Part shown: in pieces, positions 36,231 through 49,700 of the stretch
Layout of the letters: the number at the start of each line of letters is the position of its first letter
How positions within the stretch are numbered: position 1 is the first letter of the stretch
The notes under the pieces: model-generated
What the model was told of the DNA's origin: nothing
Seen by the model: only the letters and a program-made list of their open reading frames with translations
The model's database searches: none
NCBI GenBank assembly: GCA_013396635.1
Contig: WBMW01004158.1
Coordinates: 78,869-142,868, forward strand
DNA from: Penelope pileata
Taxonomy: Eukaryota; Chordata; Aves; Galliformes; Cracidae
DNA length: 64,000 nucleotides
Reading direction: 5' to 3'
Position numbers and translations under genes: made by a program

Positions 36231-36276
36231 ATTGTTGTTGTTATTGTTATAATTGCTGTTATTAGTTATTTATTTA
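36231..36276. repeat. (TTG/TTA)n simple repeat
   Basis: TTGTTGTTATTGTTATAATTG-like tract running into TTATTTATTTATTA. Simple-sequence DNA. Confidence 0.75.
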
Positions 36277-38156
36277 TTACTGTGTTTAAAAAATCATAAG
36301 ATGACAGGTTGGTATCTAGTCACTCTTTTCATCAGTTACCTAAATTTGACAGTTCAATTGTTTAATCGTTCATTTTTTTGTATATTTCCATGTTCTTAAA
36401 ACTTTTTAATTTCTTTGTTGCTTGGTTGTGGGAGGAGGAATAGAGCTATTATGTGTACAGGATGAGCCTCTGCTTGCTTATCTTTGCTTTCTAACTGAGT
36501 GTAAGAACCTGGGGGAGTTTCAGATTTAGGACTGTGTTGTTCTTAGTTGGAAGTTTGGGTGTTGGCAGTAATAATTATAACTTCCACCTGTTACTTACTT
36601 TGAGGAAGAGGATGAGCTATGGATTTTTGCACTTCAACTTTAATTGGAACTGGATGACAGGGGCAAGGAAATTGAAGATTGCTTTTTCCTGCACTATTGT
36701 TTTCCTCTCATTTGTCTCTGTAATTCATTTTTTTCAAACCTGTCTGTACCAAGACCAACTTGTTGATGACCCTGATTTTTTGCTGGAATTTTACATTTTG
36801 GATCCAAACTTCTTTAGAAATTCTAGTAGTAGGTACAGAGTTATCTTTCAGAATTTTATTCATTTTTAAAAGTAATGACAGCTGCCTTGCAGGCCTGTAC
36901 TTTGAAGAACTTGGTATGCCTCTTTTACCAGGGATTATGGAAAGCATTTTATGGGTAGGAAAGAGAGGAAGAAGCAGGGGAGTGTATTTTGCTTGCCACC
37001 TGCAGGGTGGAACTATTGCTCTTCCTCAGTTTGGAGGACCTATTTCTCACTGTTTCTTACCTGACATTTTAGTGTACAGTAGGCACAGGGCTCTGTTATC
37101 ATTCTTCATCTATTGCATTAATGAATCCAGGGCCAGCGTCCCGCTCTGACAGGAGGAATGCTCCTTTCTGTGCGCCAAGCACGTCCACACAGGCAGCAGC
37201 TCTGGCGTGACTTGCCAGGTTTGATGCTGGATAGGAATTGGACGTGTCATCACAGATGGATTTGTTCAGTCTATGGTGCTTTATATTTTTATTTGCTTTT
37301 CCAAATCACTCAATCAACATCAGATTTCAATCAAAATCAGTCTGAATTTCTGCTCAAGACATGTAAGTTACTTTTCTGCAGTGTCTCCAAGCTTTACAAG
37401 AACCTTTGAAATCTACAAATTTCCTTAGATCATGCTATTTATAATTTTAGGTATTTTAGATATTTTATACAACATTTCTAACCACCACAATAGCAAAAAG
37501 TGATATAGATATGACAGAAAAATTATGTGTTACAATCATAGAAACTGTATGCAGTTGATTATTATGTAGCTACTCAATGAAAGAAAAAGATGATGTGAAA
37601 GGAAAGAATAGGTAATTAAGGATTATTTTAAAGAACTCTGACAATGGAATGGGATGGAATGATCTTACATAACTCCAGAGACTGTGTTAAGGAGAATTTT
37701 GGAAGTATCTTCAGAATGATCATGAAAACATTTTTTATGCCAGAGGAATGTTTTCCTGGTGCCAGGTCATTTTTTTCATTGCCATGAATAATTTTGTTTT
37801 TTTATATCTTAATCTAGATAAGAGTTAAAAAATAAAATCTCTCTTGATTACTTTGTTTTAAATTTGGGTTAAATCTGACTCTGCCCATTGACAACCCTGT
37901 CTTATCTTGGTTTTGAAACCCTGATATTTTCGAGTCATGTGATTGCTCTAAATAACACATGTAGGCTTACTGTGAGATTTAGGATCAAAGGAAAAGTTTA
38001 CAATGAAGGTTTGTTTTTCCAGTGTCACTGCTGACTCCTGTACTCATTAAACTCTATTCTTTTCCCCCTGTTCTCTGCCTCTTTCTGCAAAAACTATATA
38101 AATCCCACCCAATATAATCCCAATGTAATCACAAAAGTCTAATTTTTATTTTTATT

Positions 38157-38180
38157 CTTTTTTTTTTTTTAAAAAAAAAC
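38157..38180. repeat. T-run followed by A-run
   Basis: About a dozen T residues immediately followed by about nine A residues, forming a perfect short inverted repeat that can fold back on itself. Confidence 0.85.
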
Positions 38181-41100
38181 ACAGCAGACTTCCAGTATCC
38201 AGTAAAAGAAAGGCATCATGTCTTTGTGTGAAAAGCATGTAGTTTGGGTTATAATCAGTGACCTACAGTGCAGACCACCCTTCCTTATGTGCTAGGAAAC
38301 TGCTTATTGCTGTGTGAACCAGCTTTGGGATGGATCAGAACATGGCCAGTGAGTTTCAGGGGTCTTTGCTGAGGAGGGGAAGGGTGAAGGTTGGAAAAGG
38401 TTTCCAACACAGCATTTATATGGATTTTGCACTACTGATCACAGGCTGGTTTTTGTTTGTTACTGGTTAAGACCAGTAAGCGTGTTCAGCTTTTCCCAGT
38501 CTTGTTCATCCCCCTCCAGTCTCTTAGTTTTGCTCACTGAGCCAGCTCGCTTTGCGGCCTTTCTGTGCCACGTCTGTTCTCCCTGCTGTTCAATCCTGAC
38601 CTCCTCTCTCAAAGCCTTGCTGTCCTATCTCCTCGTGGTCCTGCTAACCCCAGACTCATTGTCCTGGATCATCTGGTTTTTCTTTCTTTCTTATATCTTT
38701 TTTTTTTTTTTTAAAGACCAACTTTTCCATTTCTTTTCCACTCCACCTCTGGTTCCTTGTCAAAGTCTTTTTTGTCTGCTTCCTCTATTTCCTTTTCTCT
38801 CAGGCCTATCAGACCAGAAAATCCTGTTTTCTTTGTATGTTTTCCCTCAGGAGCCTTATGTTGCTGTGGCAGTCTCCTCAACCAGCCAGAAGAGTTTTGA
38901 TTTTAGGTCAAATGACTGCCATTTTTCAAGGGTGGGTAGTTCTCTGGTCATGACTTTTTCAGGAGATACTGTCCTAACTGAGCCATTTCCCTCTCTCTGA
39001 ACGTCTTCCCAGCTCTCTCCCTTTCTCACCAAGCTTCCTTCTCTCCTTGGATATTGTTGGGGAGTCATTGCTTGTACAAGAGTCTCTGCCCCTCTCTGTC
39101 CTCTCTTAGTGTCCTCCCCAGCACAGCTGGATCTAGAGACTCAGTTCCTTCAGTTACTTATCCGTGATGGGCATGTGTAACCAGTCTGGCTAATTCTTGA
39201 TTTTGAAGGATGTGGTTTATAATATGTCTGTTTTTCTAATAGCATTTGACTTAAGCCTGAAGAGGAGAGGTAAATGGAGAAAGCATAGATCTTAGCTGAA
39301 ATGACCTATGCTACTCTTTTCCAAATATACGGTGTTTCTGATTTGAGATAACTCAGCTAAAAAAAATCTGAAAACTTTCCAAAATAAAATGTGTCATGTA
39401 ATGGTTATACAACTTGTTTTCTGTAGTAGCAGTAAGCTCACACCCTTTCACTTTTTGATAGATGAACCACCTGAGGTTCAGGGAGCTGGAAGGACAAAAG
39501 TTCTCACTGAGTTTGGACAGGCCGTGTTTGTTCCAAGGGCTAGGACCTGCACCTGGCAAGTGGCGATTCTTCCGAAGTGCTGGAGTTTGGGGTTGAGAGC
39601 AGACTTCACTATGCCTTGTGGAGTGAAAATGTGCTGATATGGGAAAAAAAATCTGCATAATAGATACCACTCAGGAAAATTCTGGACATTTTTATCTTCA
39701 CCAGCAGATGATGAGTAATCAGCCAAAAGCCTGGAACATGGCCAAGGCTATGGAGATTCACACACAAGTTACTTGTGTGACTGAAATGCTTGGCCTGAGC
39801 CTTTCATGTTTTCTCCCTGTTTAAGCATCAAAGAGCTGAGGTGACATACTTCCTATTAATATTGCTTTGTAATTGTGGTACATAAATAAGATGAGCATCT
39901 TAAAGGATGAGAGTTGTTACTAGTTCAATGCAAGGTGTCAAAATATTTGACTAATAAGTAATAGAAGGTCTCTGTGAAGAATGTCAGTATGTTTTCTGTT
40001 TTCTCGTTTCCATTTAAAAGTTATTCGTAATACTCCACACAGAAAGCACTATAAGTGGCAGCAATTTTTCTGTGTGTTTACTAAAGAACTGCAAAATAGG
40101 TTAATAAGTCTCAGTCAACATTCAATCTTAGCTGCTGACGTTTAATCCTTCAACAGTTTGGCTATTCCGGAAGAAAAAGATCTCAGGCCTGTCCTCCAGA
40201 ACTGATGGAAACAAACATGGCAGAATTGTAACAGTATTGTGTCAGTTTCAAACACACTGAAGCTGGAGTTCAGACTGCTCTAGGTGGTCTCCTGTAATTG
40301 TGTGCAAATGGATTTTACTTGTCTTTCTCCAGCCTGACTCAGGATGCATTCAGGATGCCCTAGGATTATCTGTGTGCTTGCTGCCACTGGAAGGGCAAGC
40401 CTTGGTCTAGCTATGTTTTTGGCTCTGAGCTTGTTTGCCTGGCTGGTGAGCTGAATTGCACACAAATGAGACCCTTTTTCTGTAGCCCATAATTGGCATG
40501 AGAAGCATCAAAGTTGACTCTGAGGGGTGGACAAAGTGCGGGTGAAGGGGGAAACGGGTCCATCTATTCCAGCAGTAGCAAGCTCATTGTTCAGCTCAAC
40601 AACCCTAGCTGACCATACAGCAAACCTAGATGGAATTCAGCGAAATGAAGATTCTTGGTATTCCCTCCTTGCCTTGTCACCAAATACCATGGAGAATCTC
40701 AGACAATAGTCTTCAAAATAGTTTAGTGTGAGGACAACTTGTATTTTCCCTAACCTTGTTCCATGCAGCAGCTGAACTCTTCAGCTGAAACTTTCACAAG
40801 CCATTGTCTGCATTTGCTGTGAAAATCTGCAGTCCAAGTGGGTGAAAACAGGATCTTATCACGCAAGCTGTCAGGCAGTCTTGGCAGTGGGCAGTGCCAC
40901 CATGCTGGCTCCAACAGCACTGCTCACATGGGCATGGATGGGCGATCATGGGGAGAAGGAGGCAGGCAGAGAGGGAGAGAAGAGAGGTAAGAGCAAAAAG
41001 GACCATGTGTGTTAGGGATGACGATAAAAAAAAAATGGTGAAAAAGGAGAGAAACGAAAACTCTGGCATGCTTTTCATATTGTTTTAATATTTTATAATG

Positions 41101-41594
41101 ATGATGTGATAACCAACAAGTAATAAGGAAATAAAATTATTCAGACTCTCAACAATCTTTTGTCTGATTTCACTGCAGTGCCTGAAGGATTCTCCTTAGT
41201 TGACCAAAATCATTTTGGTGCTTCAGCAGCAGGGGTTACCTCGGTGTGAGGCATGGGCGGGAGCTGAACTGGCTGTGGGATGGCCAACAGGAGCCCCCTG
41301 CACTGGGCACAAGGGAATGCAGGAGGCACCAGCGCACCTGGCATGATCACTTGCTGCTTATGTGGGCCAGGATGGGAGCTTGGCAGTTTAAGTTGCTTTC
41401 CTTTCTCCTTCTCGGGGTGGTTTGCGTATCCACTGGCCCTGATACAGAGCAACCTATATACTTCTAGTTACGCTCAAGGAAAGGTACCCCTTCAATTTAT
41501 AATCTCCATCTCCCATGACAGATTTTAGAGTTTAAGACAAAAAGTGCTTTGAAAGATGAAGGACTAGAATGCTAGTAAGTGAAAATAAGCTCTT

Positions 41595-41632
41595 AAAAAA
41601 AAAAAAAGAAAGAAAGAAAGAAAAAGAAAAAA
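41595..41632. repeat. (GAAA)n microsatellite
   Basis: An A-run followed by four or five GAAA units and further A-rich sequence. Confidence 0.88.
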
Positions 41633-44600
41633 AATTGGATTCCTTACAGCTCTGCAGTCTTCCTCTCCCAGGTATTTTTATTTTTGCAGAACTTTGCAAG
41701 GCCCTTGAAGATACTGGGAGGAGTGGCAAAGATAATTTCCAAGCACTCTGGGCCCAAACAGTTGTAGTTACTTTCTATTTTATGCATTGTTAAAACTCAG
41801 TCAACTTTGCCAGTGTTTATGCAGCACAGGAATTCAGAGGCTGAAATTTAACCTTTGTTACGAATGTTGTAGGACCACATTGTGCCATCTTGTTATTGCA
41901 GTGTTGCTAGTTTTGGTTGTGAAATGAATGTAAAAGTAGTCATAATGTTCCTAGTCCTGATGGGCGTTCTGCTGGCTCTTCTGGGGAGCATCAGAGCTTG
42001 CAGGTTTTGTGGGCTGTGGAGCTGAGGGAAGGGATGTGTATTTCTAAACACGGCAAAATTTGATGTGAGGTGAAGGGATTTGCTATTTACCATTCTGATC
42101 TGGACAACAGCAGTAGCTCAAATCTTTGACTTTGTTCCATGAAAAGCAGCTTCCCCAGTTGCATCTTGTTGCAGTCCAGGGCTTCTGAGGTGAAGCCAGT
42201 CTCTAGATTATTAACATTTTACCTTGCATGTTGAAGAAACCTTGGATCACAGAAGCTGGATTCTTTTCCAATAAAACTTAATAATAGAAAAAAGATGATG
42301 TTCTCTGTCTATTAAAAGCTGTTCAGACTAGGAGACTAGATTAGAAATAGGGTTAAGTGAAACACTTAACATACAGTGTGCGTAGTAGGACATATACACA
42401 GCTGATTGGTTCTGCAGGTCTGTTTTTGAGCCAGTGTAGAAGTAGTCTTTTGGTCCAAAGGTGAGCTCAAAGCTATTTTTTTTTTTTTTAAACATTGAAT
42501 GAAGTGTTTCTTTCAGAATTGGTAAATTCAAGAGAGCATAATCACATCTCTCTATGTACTTTTGTTGACCACCTTGACTGTTGGCATCTGAGCTGCCTAA
42601 TCTTTTTGTTGTAAGGAGACACTGTTTTTCAGTTTCACTGGGAGGAATTTGAGAACAAGGAGGTGATTTGCTACATTCACATAGAGCTGTGGTTCTTGAG
42701 GCGTAAGAGAATGTGAAGAGCTGGAGTTTGTACCTGAGCATGTCTTCTTGCTTCTGCCTTCTCTTTGGTAGGGCTACTGGAAGAAACACTTGTCTTCCCT
42801 CCCTCTCTTTCTGTCTCCTTGTCAGTGTTATTGCTGAAGAAAAGTTTTGTCCAGAAACAGTAACTTCTAGATATTTCTAGTTGGGTCATTATTTTTCAGT
42901 GACTCGATGCCCTTCTTATTTCAAGGGTATATGACTATATTTATAGACTGACACAGGTGAACCTTAGGCTGTGGAGTAGTTTGTGGAAGGGCTAGTGGTA
43001 GAGGAAGTCCATTTTTGTGTGAAATGCTGATTCTGAGGGGATCTACAGAGACTGGCGGCTTTCCACAGCCCGAACTGCATGCTAAGGTGGTTGAGTCCTG
43101 TGCCAGATATTGACAGTGTCAGACATGACATGTATTGACAGAGGAAGCCATGTTAGCCAGTGTTTATATATGCATTATAGTTTTGACTTGTGTTGTAATA
43201 ATTATTATTCACTGTTGGGCCAATTGCTGTTGCACCAGATGGCAAAAGTGATCACATACTGGCTCTGAAACTTGTTTGAAATTTCTTAGCATCCAGCAGT
43301 GCCTGCAAAAGATGTAATCCACATATTACTGAGCACTTCTGGAGATTTGGCTGCTTTATTTAGGTACTTAAAGGAGAACAAAGTTCCAAAAAATCTAATT
43401 AGATTTTTCTATCTGCATGTGCAGTATCATATGATCTTGCAGTACAGCCAGGTTTGATCTGTAGATGCATTATGGGAACTCAGCTGCTCTGCATACGCTC
43501 ACACACACCAACTGGTCGCAGTTTCATTAACATATAATATATGCATTCACATGTACACACTTTTCATCTCTATTTCATTCTAAATCTAGCACACATGGAG
43601 GAAGAACAAAAGAAAATTTGTTCATAGGTGAAATGTGTTCAGTCTTTGGAGTGCAAAGATAGATGGACAGCAAAAATTTAATTTGGTTATTGTCCAACCT
43701 TCTTGTTCAAGTAATTGTCAGAAAAATTCTAGTCATTTTATTATATCATGGCTGACTGCCAGAGGGAGGACAAGTGACTGTGCTTTAGTACATCGTATCA
43801 AAATCTTGAAACAAACTGGTCGGTGTAATTTCACTGGGGTTTTCTTCTCTACTTTTAAGGAAAGTGTAGTGTTCTGTTTGCTTTTTAATGGAGATTTGTA
43901 CAAAGTATCAATCTATTGAGTTTGAATCTCTGTGTAAATTAATGTGTTCAGACAACTGTGTGTCACTGAAGCCAAGCAGTGCAAGGCTTCTTGCACTGAT
44001 GCCGTGAAACCTCTCAACCTTCAGAAATAAGAATAGGTAGCATGCAGGCTGTCTATGTGTCACATTTCCCAGTTACTGCTGGCTCCTGGGGCATGCGCAG
44101 GAGGCACTGGGATGAATGATAGTTAGCTCTGATGAAGGCTGTGCTGGGGGTCATTCTAACAAACATTATGGATAATGAATTTTTCAGTGCCTGGGCATGT
44201 TTATCAATACTATTTAATCAACTTATGTAATGTTGCCTTAGTGGCTTCTAATAGAGCACTTACAGCTAGGTAAGAATGTTAGGGGAAGAGGATAATTATA
44301 TTCTGATGGCAATAAAACTGCGAGTTGTACTGATGGTACTCTCCTTTAATGAGGTACTACTTATGGATAAATTCATTTGTACTCCGTATCGACCTTTTTA
44401 CTGCCTGGTTTTAGGCCAATTTTTTAGTACATTGGTTTGGCGTGTGCACGTGTGGCATTTCTGCTCTGCAAAATCTTCCAATGGAGCTGGATTTGATGTG
44501 TAACTGAATTTTATGCCAAGTGTTGGCTGTGCCTTTAAACAAATCCATGCTGAAGCCTGTAGTTACACCAGCATCTCTCTAAATGGCTAGCTGTGAGGTG

Positions 44601-46232
44601 TACACAGTGTGTTTACACAAGATAATTTTAGAACGAAGCTGGTTGTGCTTCACAGGACTGTGCTACCTATTTGTATGAACATTAATATTCAGCTTTTTTT
44701 ATTCTTTATTAAAGTGCATGAAAAACTGATCGAATCTACAGTGTATCTGCCTGATTATGGTGGAGGGAAACCTGCAGGGCAAAGTGCTATCTCAGCTGCT
44801 GTCATAGCAGGAGCTGATGTGAGATAGGCCTGGAGACATGAGCCTGTGAGCTAGGAGGCTCTGCTGGGCTTCCCTTAATCCAGTGAGAAGAGAGTGAGAG
44901 CTTGGAGAGTCTGCACTTTTGGGAACAAGATGCATGATAGGTTTTAGAGAGGGAGGCTGGAGATCTCTGCTTAATTAGAGGGCTGTGATACAAAAATGGA
45001 GGCTGAGAGGAAGGGGGACTGCTGAATTTGCCTCCTTGTATCAACAAGAGCAGGTGTTGGAACAAAGGTGTAGCCAGCCACTCTATTTTGAAGTGCTAAG
45101 TCTTTAGTGAACTGGCCTCTGTTATCTGTGTGTGTTGGTTTTTCTCAACAACTAGTGAGAAAAAAAGGTAATGGAGGCTAGCGCTATTAGTGTGCTTTGA
45201 GACTGTGCTTTGCTTTTCAAACTGTTTCCAGAACTAATTAGAACAGTTTCTGCAGCAACGTTGAAAGACAAAATTGATTAAGGCTTTTAGAAAAATGTGT
45301 ACTGTAACAAATTACTGTGCTTAATTGAGCAAAATCCAGGCAGGTATGCATTTTAACCAGTACATTAATATCATGACTTTTTATATCTCTACTGAGTCTG
45401 TCTGAAGGGCAATAATAAGAACAGAGTCCTGTCACTAAGCTCTGCTTCCAGGGACCATGCTTGCATGTTTTGGAGCTGTCTCCAGGCCTCCCGTGCAATC
45501 AATATTTACTATCATTACAAATGAAATGAGGGAGTCTTAAAGTGGCAAGCACATTTAATAACACTTTATAATGGCAGAGGAATGAATTGAGGATTAATCA
45601 AAACTTTTTAAACTGGTGCAGAATTGATTTAGTGATCTGAATTTGGCTTAGTGCTGTATGCCTGTTGACAATGAGTTACTTAAAAAATTGCATCACAATT
45701 TCCTCTTAGTTGCACATGGTATGCTTCAGGGTGACAGTGAAGATATTAAAATATGAGTAACAGATGTGATGTCTGCTAATGGAACATCACATCCCATATA
45801 TTTTCCACATCCTGTTATTTATTTATCTGCAGATGAAGCTTTGCCTTTTAAAAAGATAAAACCCACTTCTTCCTGTGAAGCTTCTGTTCTTTTTCCAGGA
45901 GGCTGAACAGGTCATTTTTGCCTCATAAATCAGTAAATGAAGAATATCCCAGTAAAATGGTTATGTGCCATAACATTATTATTACTGTAGGGTTATTAAG
46001 TTGCAGTATGACTTTCAGAACTTTAGATGTGCAAATCCACATTTTGAGGCTGAGCTAAGGAGCGCTGGAGGTAACACATGCCTTTGTGTTCATTCCCCTG
46101 GGCTCTGTGGGAAATCCAAGTGTGGCTAGGGAAAGTTGCTCTTCTCTGTGGCTAACTCTAGGGAAATCTTGTTTCCACAGACACAGTTCTCCTTTTATCT
46201 ACTTGTACTTGATACTTCTATCTATCTGTACT

Positions 46233-46781
46233 AGGCACTGGTGCGGCCACACCTCGAGTACTGTGTTCAGTTTTGGGCCCCTCACTACAGGAAAAACATT
46301 GGTGCCCTGGAACATGTCCAGAGAAGGGCTTCTTTGCCATTCTCTGGTTCTGGAGCACAAGTCTTGTGAGGAATGGCTGAAGGAATGGGGATTGGTTCAG
46401 TCTAGAGAAGAGGAGGCTCAGGGGAGACCTTATCTGTCTCTACAGTGACATGAAAGGAGGTTGTAGCGAGGTGGTGGTTGACCTCTTCTCCCAGGTAGCT
46501 AGTGATAGGATGAGAGGTAATGGCCTCTAGTTGCACCAGGGGAGATTCAGGAAAAAATTATTAGGAAAATTTATTAGGAAAAATTTCTTTTCTGGAAGAA
46601 TGGTCAAGTATTTGAACAGGCTGCCCAGGGAAGTGGTGGAATCACCATCCCTGGAGGTTTTCTAGAAAAGGGTAGATGTGGCACTTAATGGCATGGTTTA
46701 GCTGGCATGATGGTGTTGGGTTGATGGCTAGACTAGATGATCTTGGAGGTCTTTTCCAACCTTAGTGATTCTATGATTCTA
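46233..46781 (+). mobile_element. CR1 LINE fragment, 3' part
   Basis: About 550 bases on the plus strand. It starts inside the ORF2 C-terminal region (ALVRPHLEYCVQFWAP, then YRKNIGALEHVQ) and ends with GAGGTCTTTTCCAACCTTAGTGATTCTATGATTCT. The variant HYRKNIGALEH, against HKKDVELLER in the 59-61 kb copy, shows that it belongs to another CR1 lineage. The frame is broken by indels after the QRR motif. Near 46557-46583 a 13-base TTATTAGGAAAAT-like unit is locally duplicated. 5'-truncated and inactive. Confidence 0.92.
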
Positions 46782-49700
46782 CCAAGACTGATGGTGTGCA
46801 CACGCCTGTAAGTTCTGGAACTTGACTTCTTGTGCTGCTTTTGAAACTTTGAAATGCTCTGTGTGGGTGTCTCTTTTGTGCTGTGGGATGGTAGGACACT
46901 TGAAGATAGCCAATGTTCTTGAGATTTCTCTAAGAAGAGATACTAATTTCAGAGATGCTATGATGGGGAGGTGCTAAGCATGTTTTCCTGTTTCCCAGCT
47001 ATTTCTCTTGCAGCCTCTCATTCTCTCTCTGAAGAAGAGTGGTATCTAGATTAAAAGCTATTAAAAAAAAAAAAACAAAAAAACAGCATTTGCTTTGACC
47101 CGTTACTAAATCAACTTGAATTTAATTTCCTTTAAGAAAAACTGCACGTCTTTGTTCAAGAGTAAATATGATGAACTTGAAGATTTTTTCGTCTTATTTA
47201 AAGAGAAAAAAAATCTAACAAACATTAAATGTATTAAAAAAGAAATAAATCTCTTTTTACTAAGAGCTGTTTCCTTTCTGCTTATTTAATTCTTTGCCCA
47301 CCTGTCAGAAAGTTTTTAAAAAAACCCCACAATTCACAAAACAAAAAAACTCCACCCTGTTTAATAAAACTTTGCTATGAGAGAAAAGCTTTGATGAAAG
47401 CATAGGAAATTTAAGCCCCTTCATTTTCCATTTCCTCTTAGTTTTCTCTGTGAGAATGAAAATGTCATCTAAGCCATATGTCTAATCCTTTTTGTGATGT
47501 GACAATATCCTTTAGAATCCTTTACTTATTTAATATAACGACTTCTTTACCACTTCCTCCAATGCTTACAACTGCAGCCCAACACATTCCATCATTGCGA
47601 AGTTGATGTTCTTAGTTTGTGAGAAGTATTTTCAGTCTGTAAAAGACCAACTTCATGGTGCACGTAACTCTTCAACAAGAGCATGTTTTTAGTGGCTTAA
47701 TTTAGCCATTCCTCTGTGTTTCCAAAGAGGTAGAGTTTAGTTTTCTGAATAGCTTTTCTTCACAGAGAACTGTTATAATGTTGTGCTTTCTTGTTTTAAT
47801 CATTTTAATTCTATTAATTTTTAAGACATCATTGTTTTCTGATTTGTTTCCTTTCAAGCTTTGCTACTCAAGTTATCATACCCGTTTATTCACCACTTAT
47901 GTGCCCTTATAATTATACACAATATAACAAATATTGCATGAAATAAGACTGGACTGAATATATGCCAGTGAGTAGAAGGAAAATAGCTCTGTACAGTTAC
48001 TGTCTGGGTAACTGTCACCAAAAAGACAGTTGCTACCCCTGCAAATGAAAACTAGCCAAGTATTACTTTTTCATTGCAATGATCTCCCACATCATCCTAC
48101 ATGAAGTGGATAGGTCAGTGGTCTGTCAGATGCCACCTACATAATTGATTGAATTATCAGGTTACCTGCATTGTCTTCTGTGTACAGATCTAAGTACTCA
48201 AAATGAGTAGAGGGGCACGCTAGGCTGAGGCTAATAGGCTGGTTCAGGATGGTCTGATGATGCTGTGATTTTGTAATCACAGATGCATTATTGAGAACCC
48301 TTCCTACTTCTTTATTGTTTGATGGGATGTGATCCCATGTGATAGGACAGCTGCAGATATATTGACTTTATCTACTGGCATGACCTCTCTACGCTACAGA
48401 CCCTATGACTTAGGTATTTGTGCTGAAAGATGAAAGCTGTGATCTGTTACCAGTAGATTTTTTTTCTAGGAGAAGCCTTTAGACCATCCTATGTAAAGCT
48501 GGTCTTAAACTGTCCAGCTTTCTTTTTTGGAAATGAACAATAAAAATAAAAATGCATGAGTAGTAATTAGGATCTTAAAGTAGTAGTTATAACCTTTAAA
48601 ATAGAGTTTATGTTAGGGACAAACTGTCCTTGACAGTCCAGCTGCTTTCCTCATAAACTCTTCTGCTGAGCTCTCTGCATGTGGGGGCTAAGGGAGTCGT
48701 GAAGGTTTCATATTTGTGCCCTTACTGGCTGGCTGGGTGTGATGTTGGCTGCAAGAGTAACGAGAGGTGCGACAGTGCTTTTCCTGAGCTCCCACCCTAT
48801 CTTCAGCCTGCCAGTATCCGTAGACTGGTAAATGTCTTTGGGGGTAGAGGGGAAGGAGATGCAAGGGAAGAACCTGACTGCAGTCACTTCCTAATTGCTT
48901 CTTCCTTGATTGAGATGCTTATCACTTTGTTTCTTTAATTGGTCTGTGTTTTGTGCTGCATAAAACACTGTCTGCTGTTTTACAGACTGGTCTGTGCAGT
49001 GTAATCTCACATTATGGTGGGACATAGAGCTTGGTGCTGTGCAAGGGCCGTGCATAGGCCTGTGAAAGCGTCGGGCCACTGATGTAAACACAGACAGGAG
49101 CAAAGCATATTTTGCTGTTTTTTAGGATATCCAGGGATTGTTTATCTAGCTGGTTTTAAAGAAAACAGTTTCCTAAGACGAAAGTAAAAGTTCAGTTCAA
49201 GTTACTTTGGGTTTCTCAGTTTCAAAGATAAGTTTTATTCTTTTTCAACTCAGCTGGCTGAAACTGAGTTCTCTGTTGCATCATGCAGTTCAGTACTAAT
49301 GTGTATAGTACTTGTATTCATGTATTTCCATCATAAGACACCTTAATTAACTGCTAAAATCTGTTCTGGGAGAAGTCCTGGCTATGGAATCCCATACTAA
49401 TTACCCAGTTATTTAACTCCCTTTATAAATCAAGAACCGATATCATTCTTCTTTTCCTGGAATACAACTGGTTTGGGCATTTTTCTTCACACTTACCTAA
49501 ATATTTACTTATTCTTATCATACAAAGTTAAAAGCAAAAATTTAAGTGGTCACTGTTGAACTGGGTAATCAAAGCAGTTCTTCATTCAGATATTTTCTAA
49601 TAAGAATATACATTTTCTAATCTTTTTTAATAAAAGAGAAAGTCTGTGGTGAATAAAGTCACTTTTGAGGGGAAAAGGAGAAAAAATAGCTTATCACACT

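Larger units (their letters stand above)
34043..46232. other. A+T-rich DNA without mobile elements
   Basis: Contains an A/T microsatellite-like patch (about 34195-34268), a TTG/TTA-rich run (36231-36276), a T-run/A-run pair (38157-38180), a pyrimidine-rich 600-base block (38480-39120) and a (GAAA)n run (41595-41632). Candidate exon 34711-34755 is listed separately. Long frames at 36534-37149, 38482-39000 and 42328-42789 start at non-ATG codons and/or are low-complexity, and are not called. Likely intronic. Confidence 0.5.

Noticed and set aside
38482..39000. 172-codon plus-strand frame
   Set aside because: It begins at a GTG, is low-complexity (Ser/Leu/Phe) and is fully explained by the pyrimidine-rich tract.
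42328..42789. 153-codon minus-strand frame
   Set aside because: It begins at GTG, includes a lysine run from a T/A homopolymer and shows no family motif.
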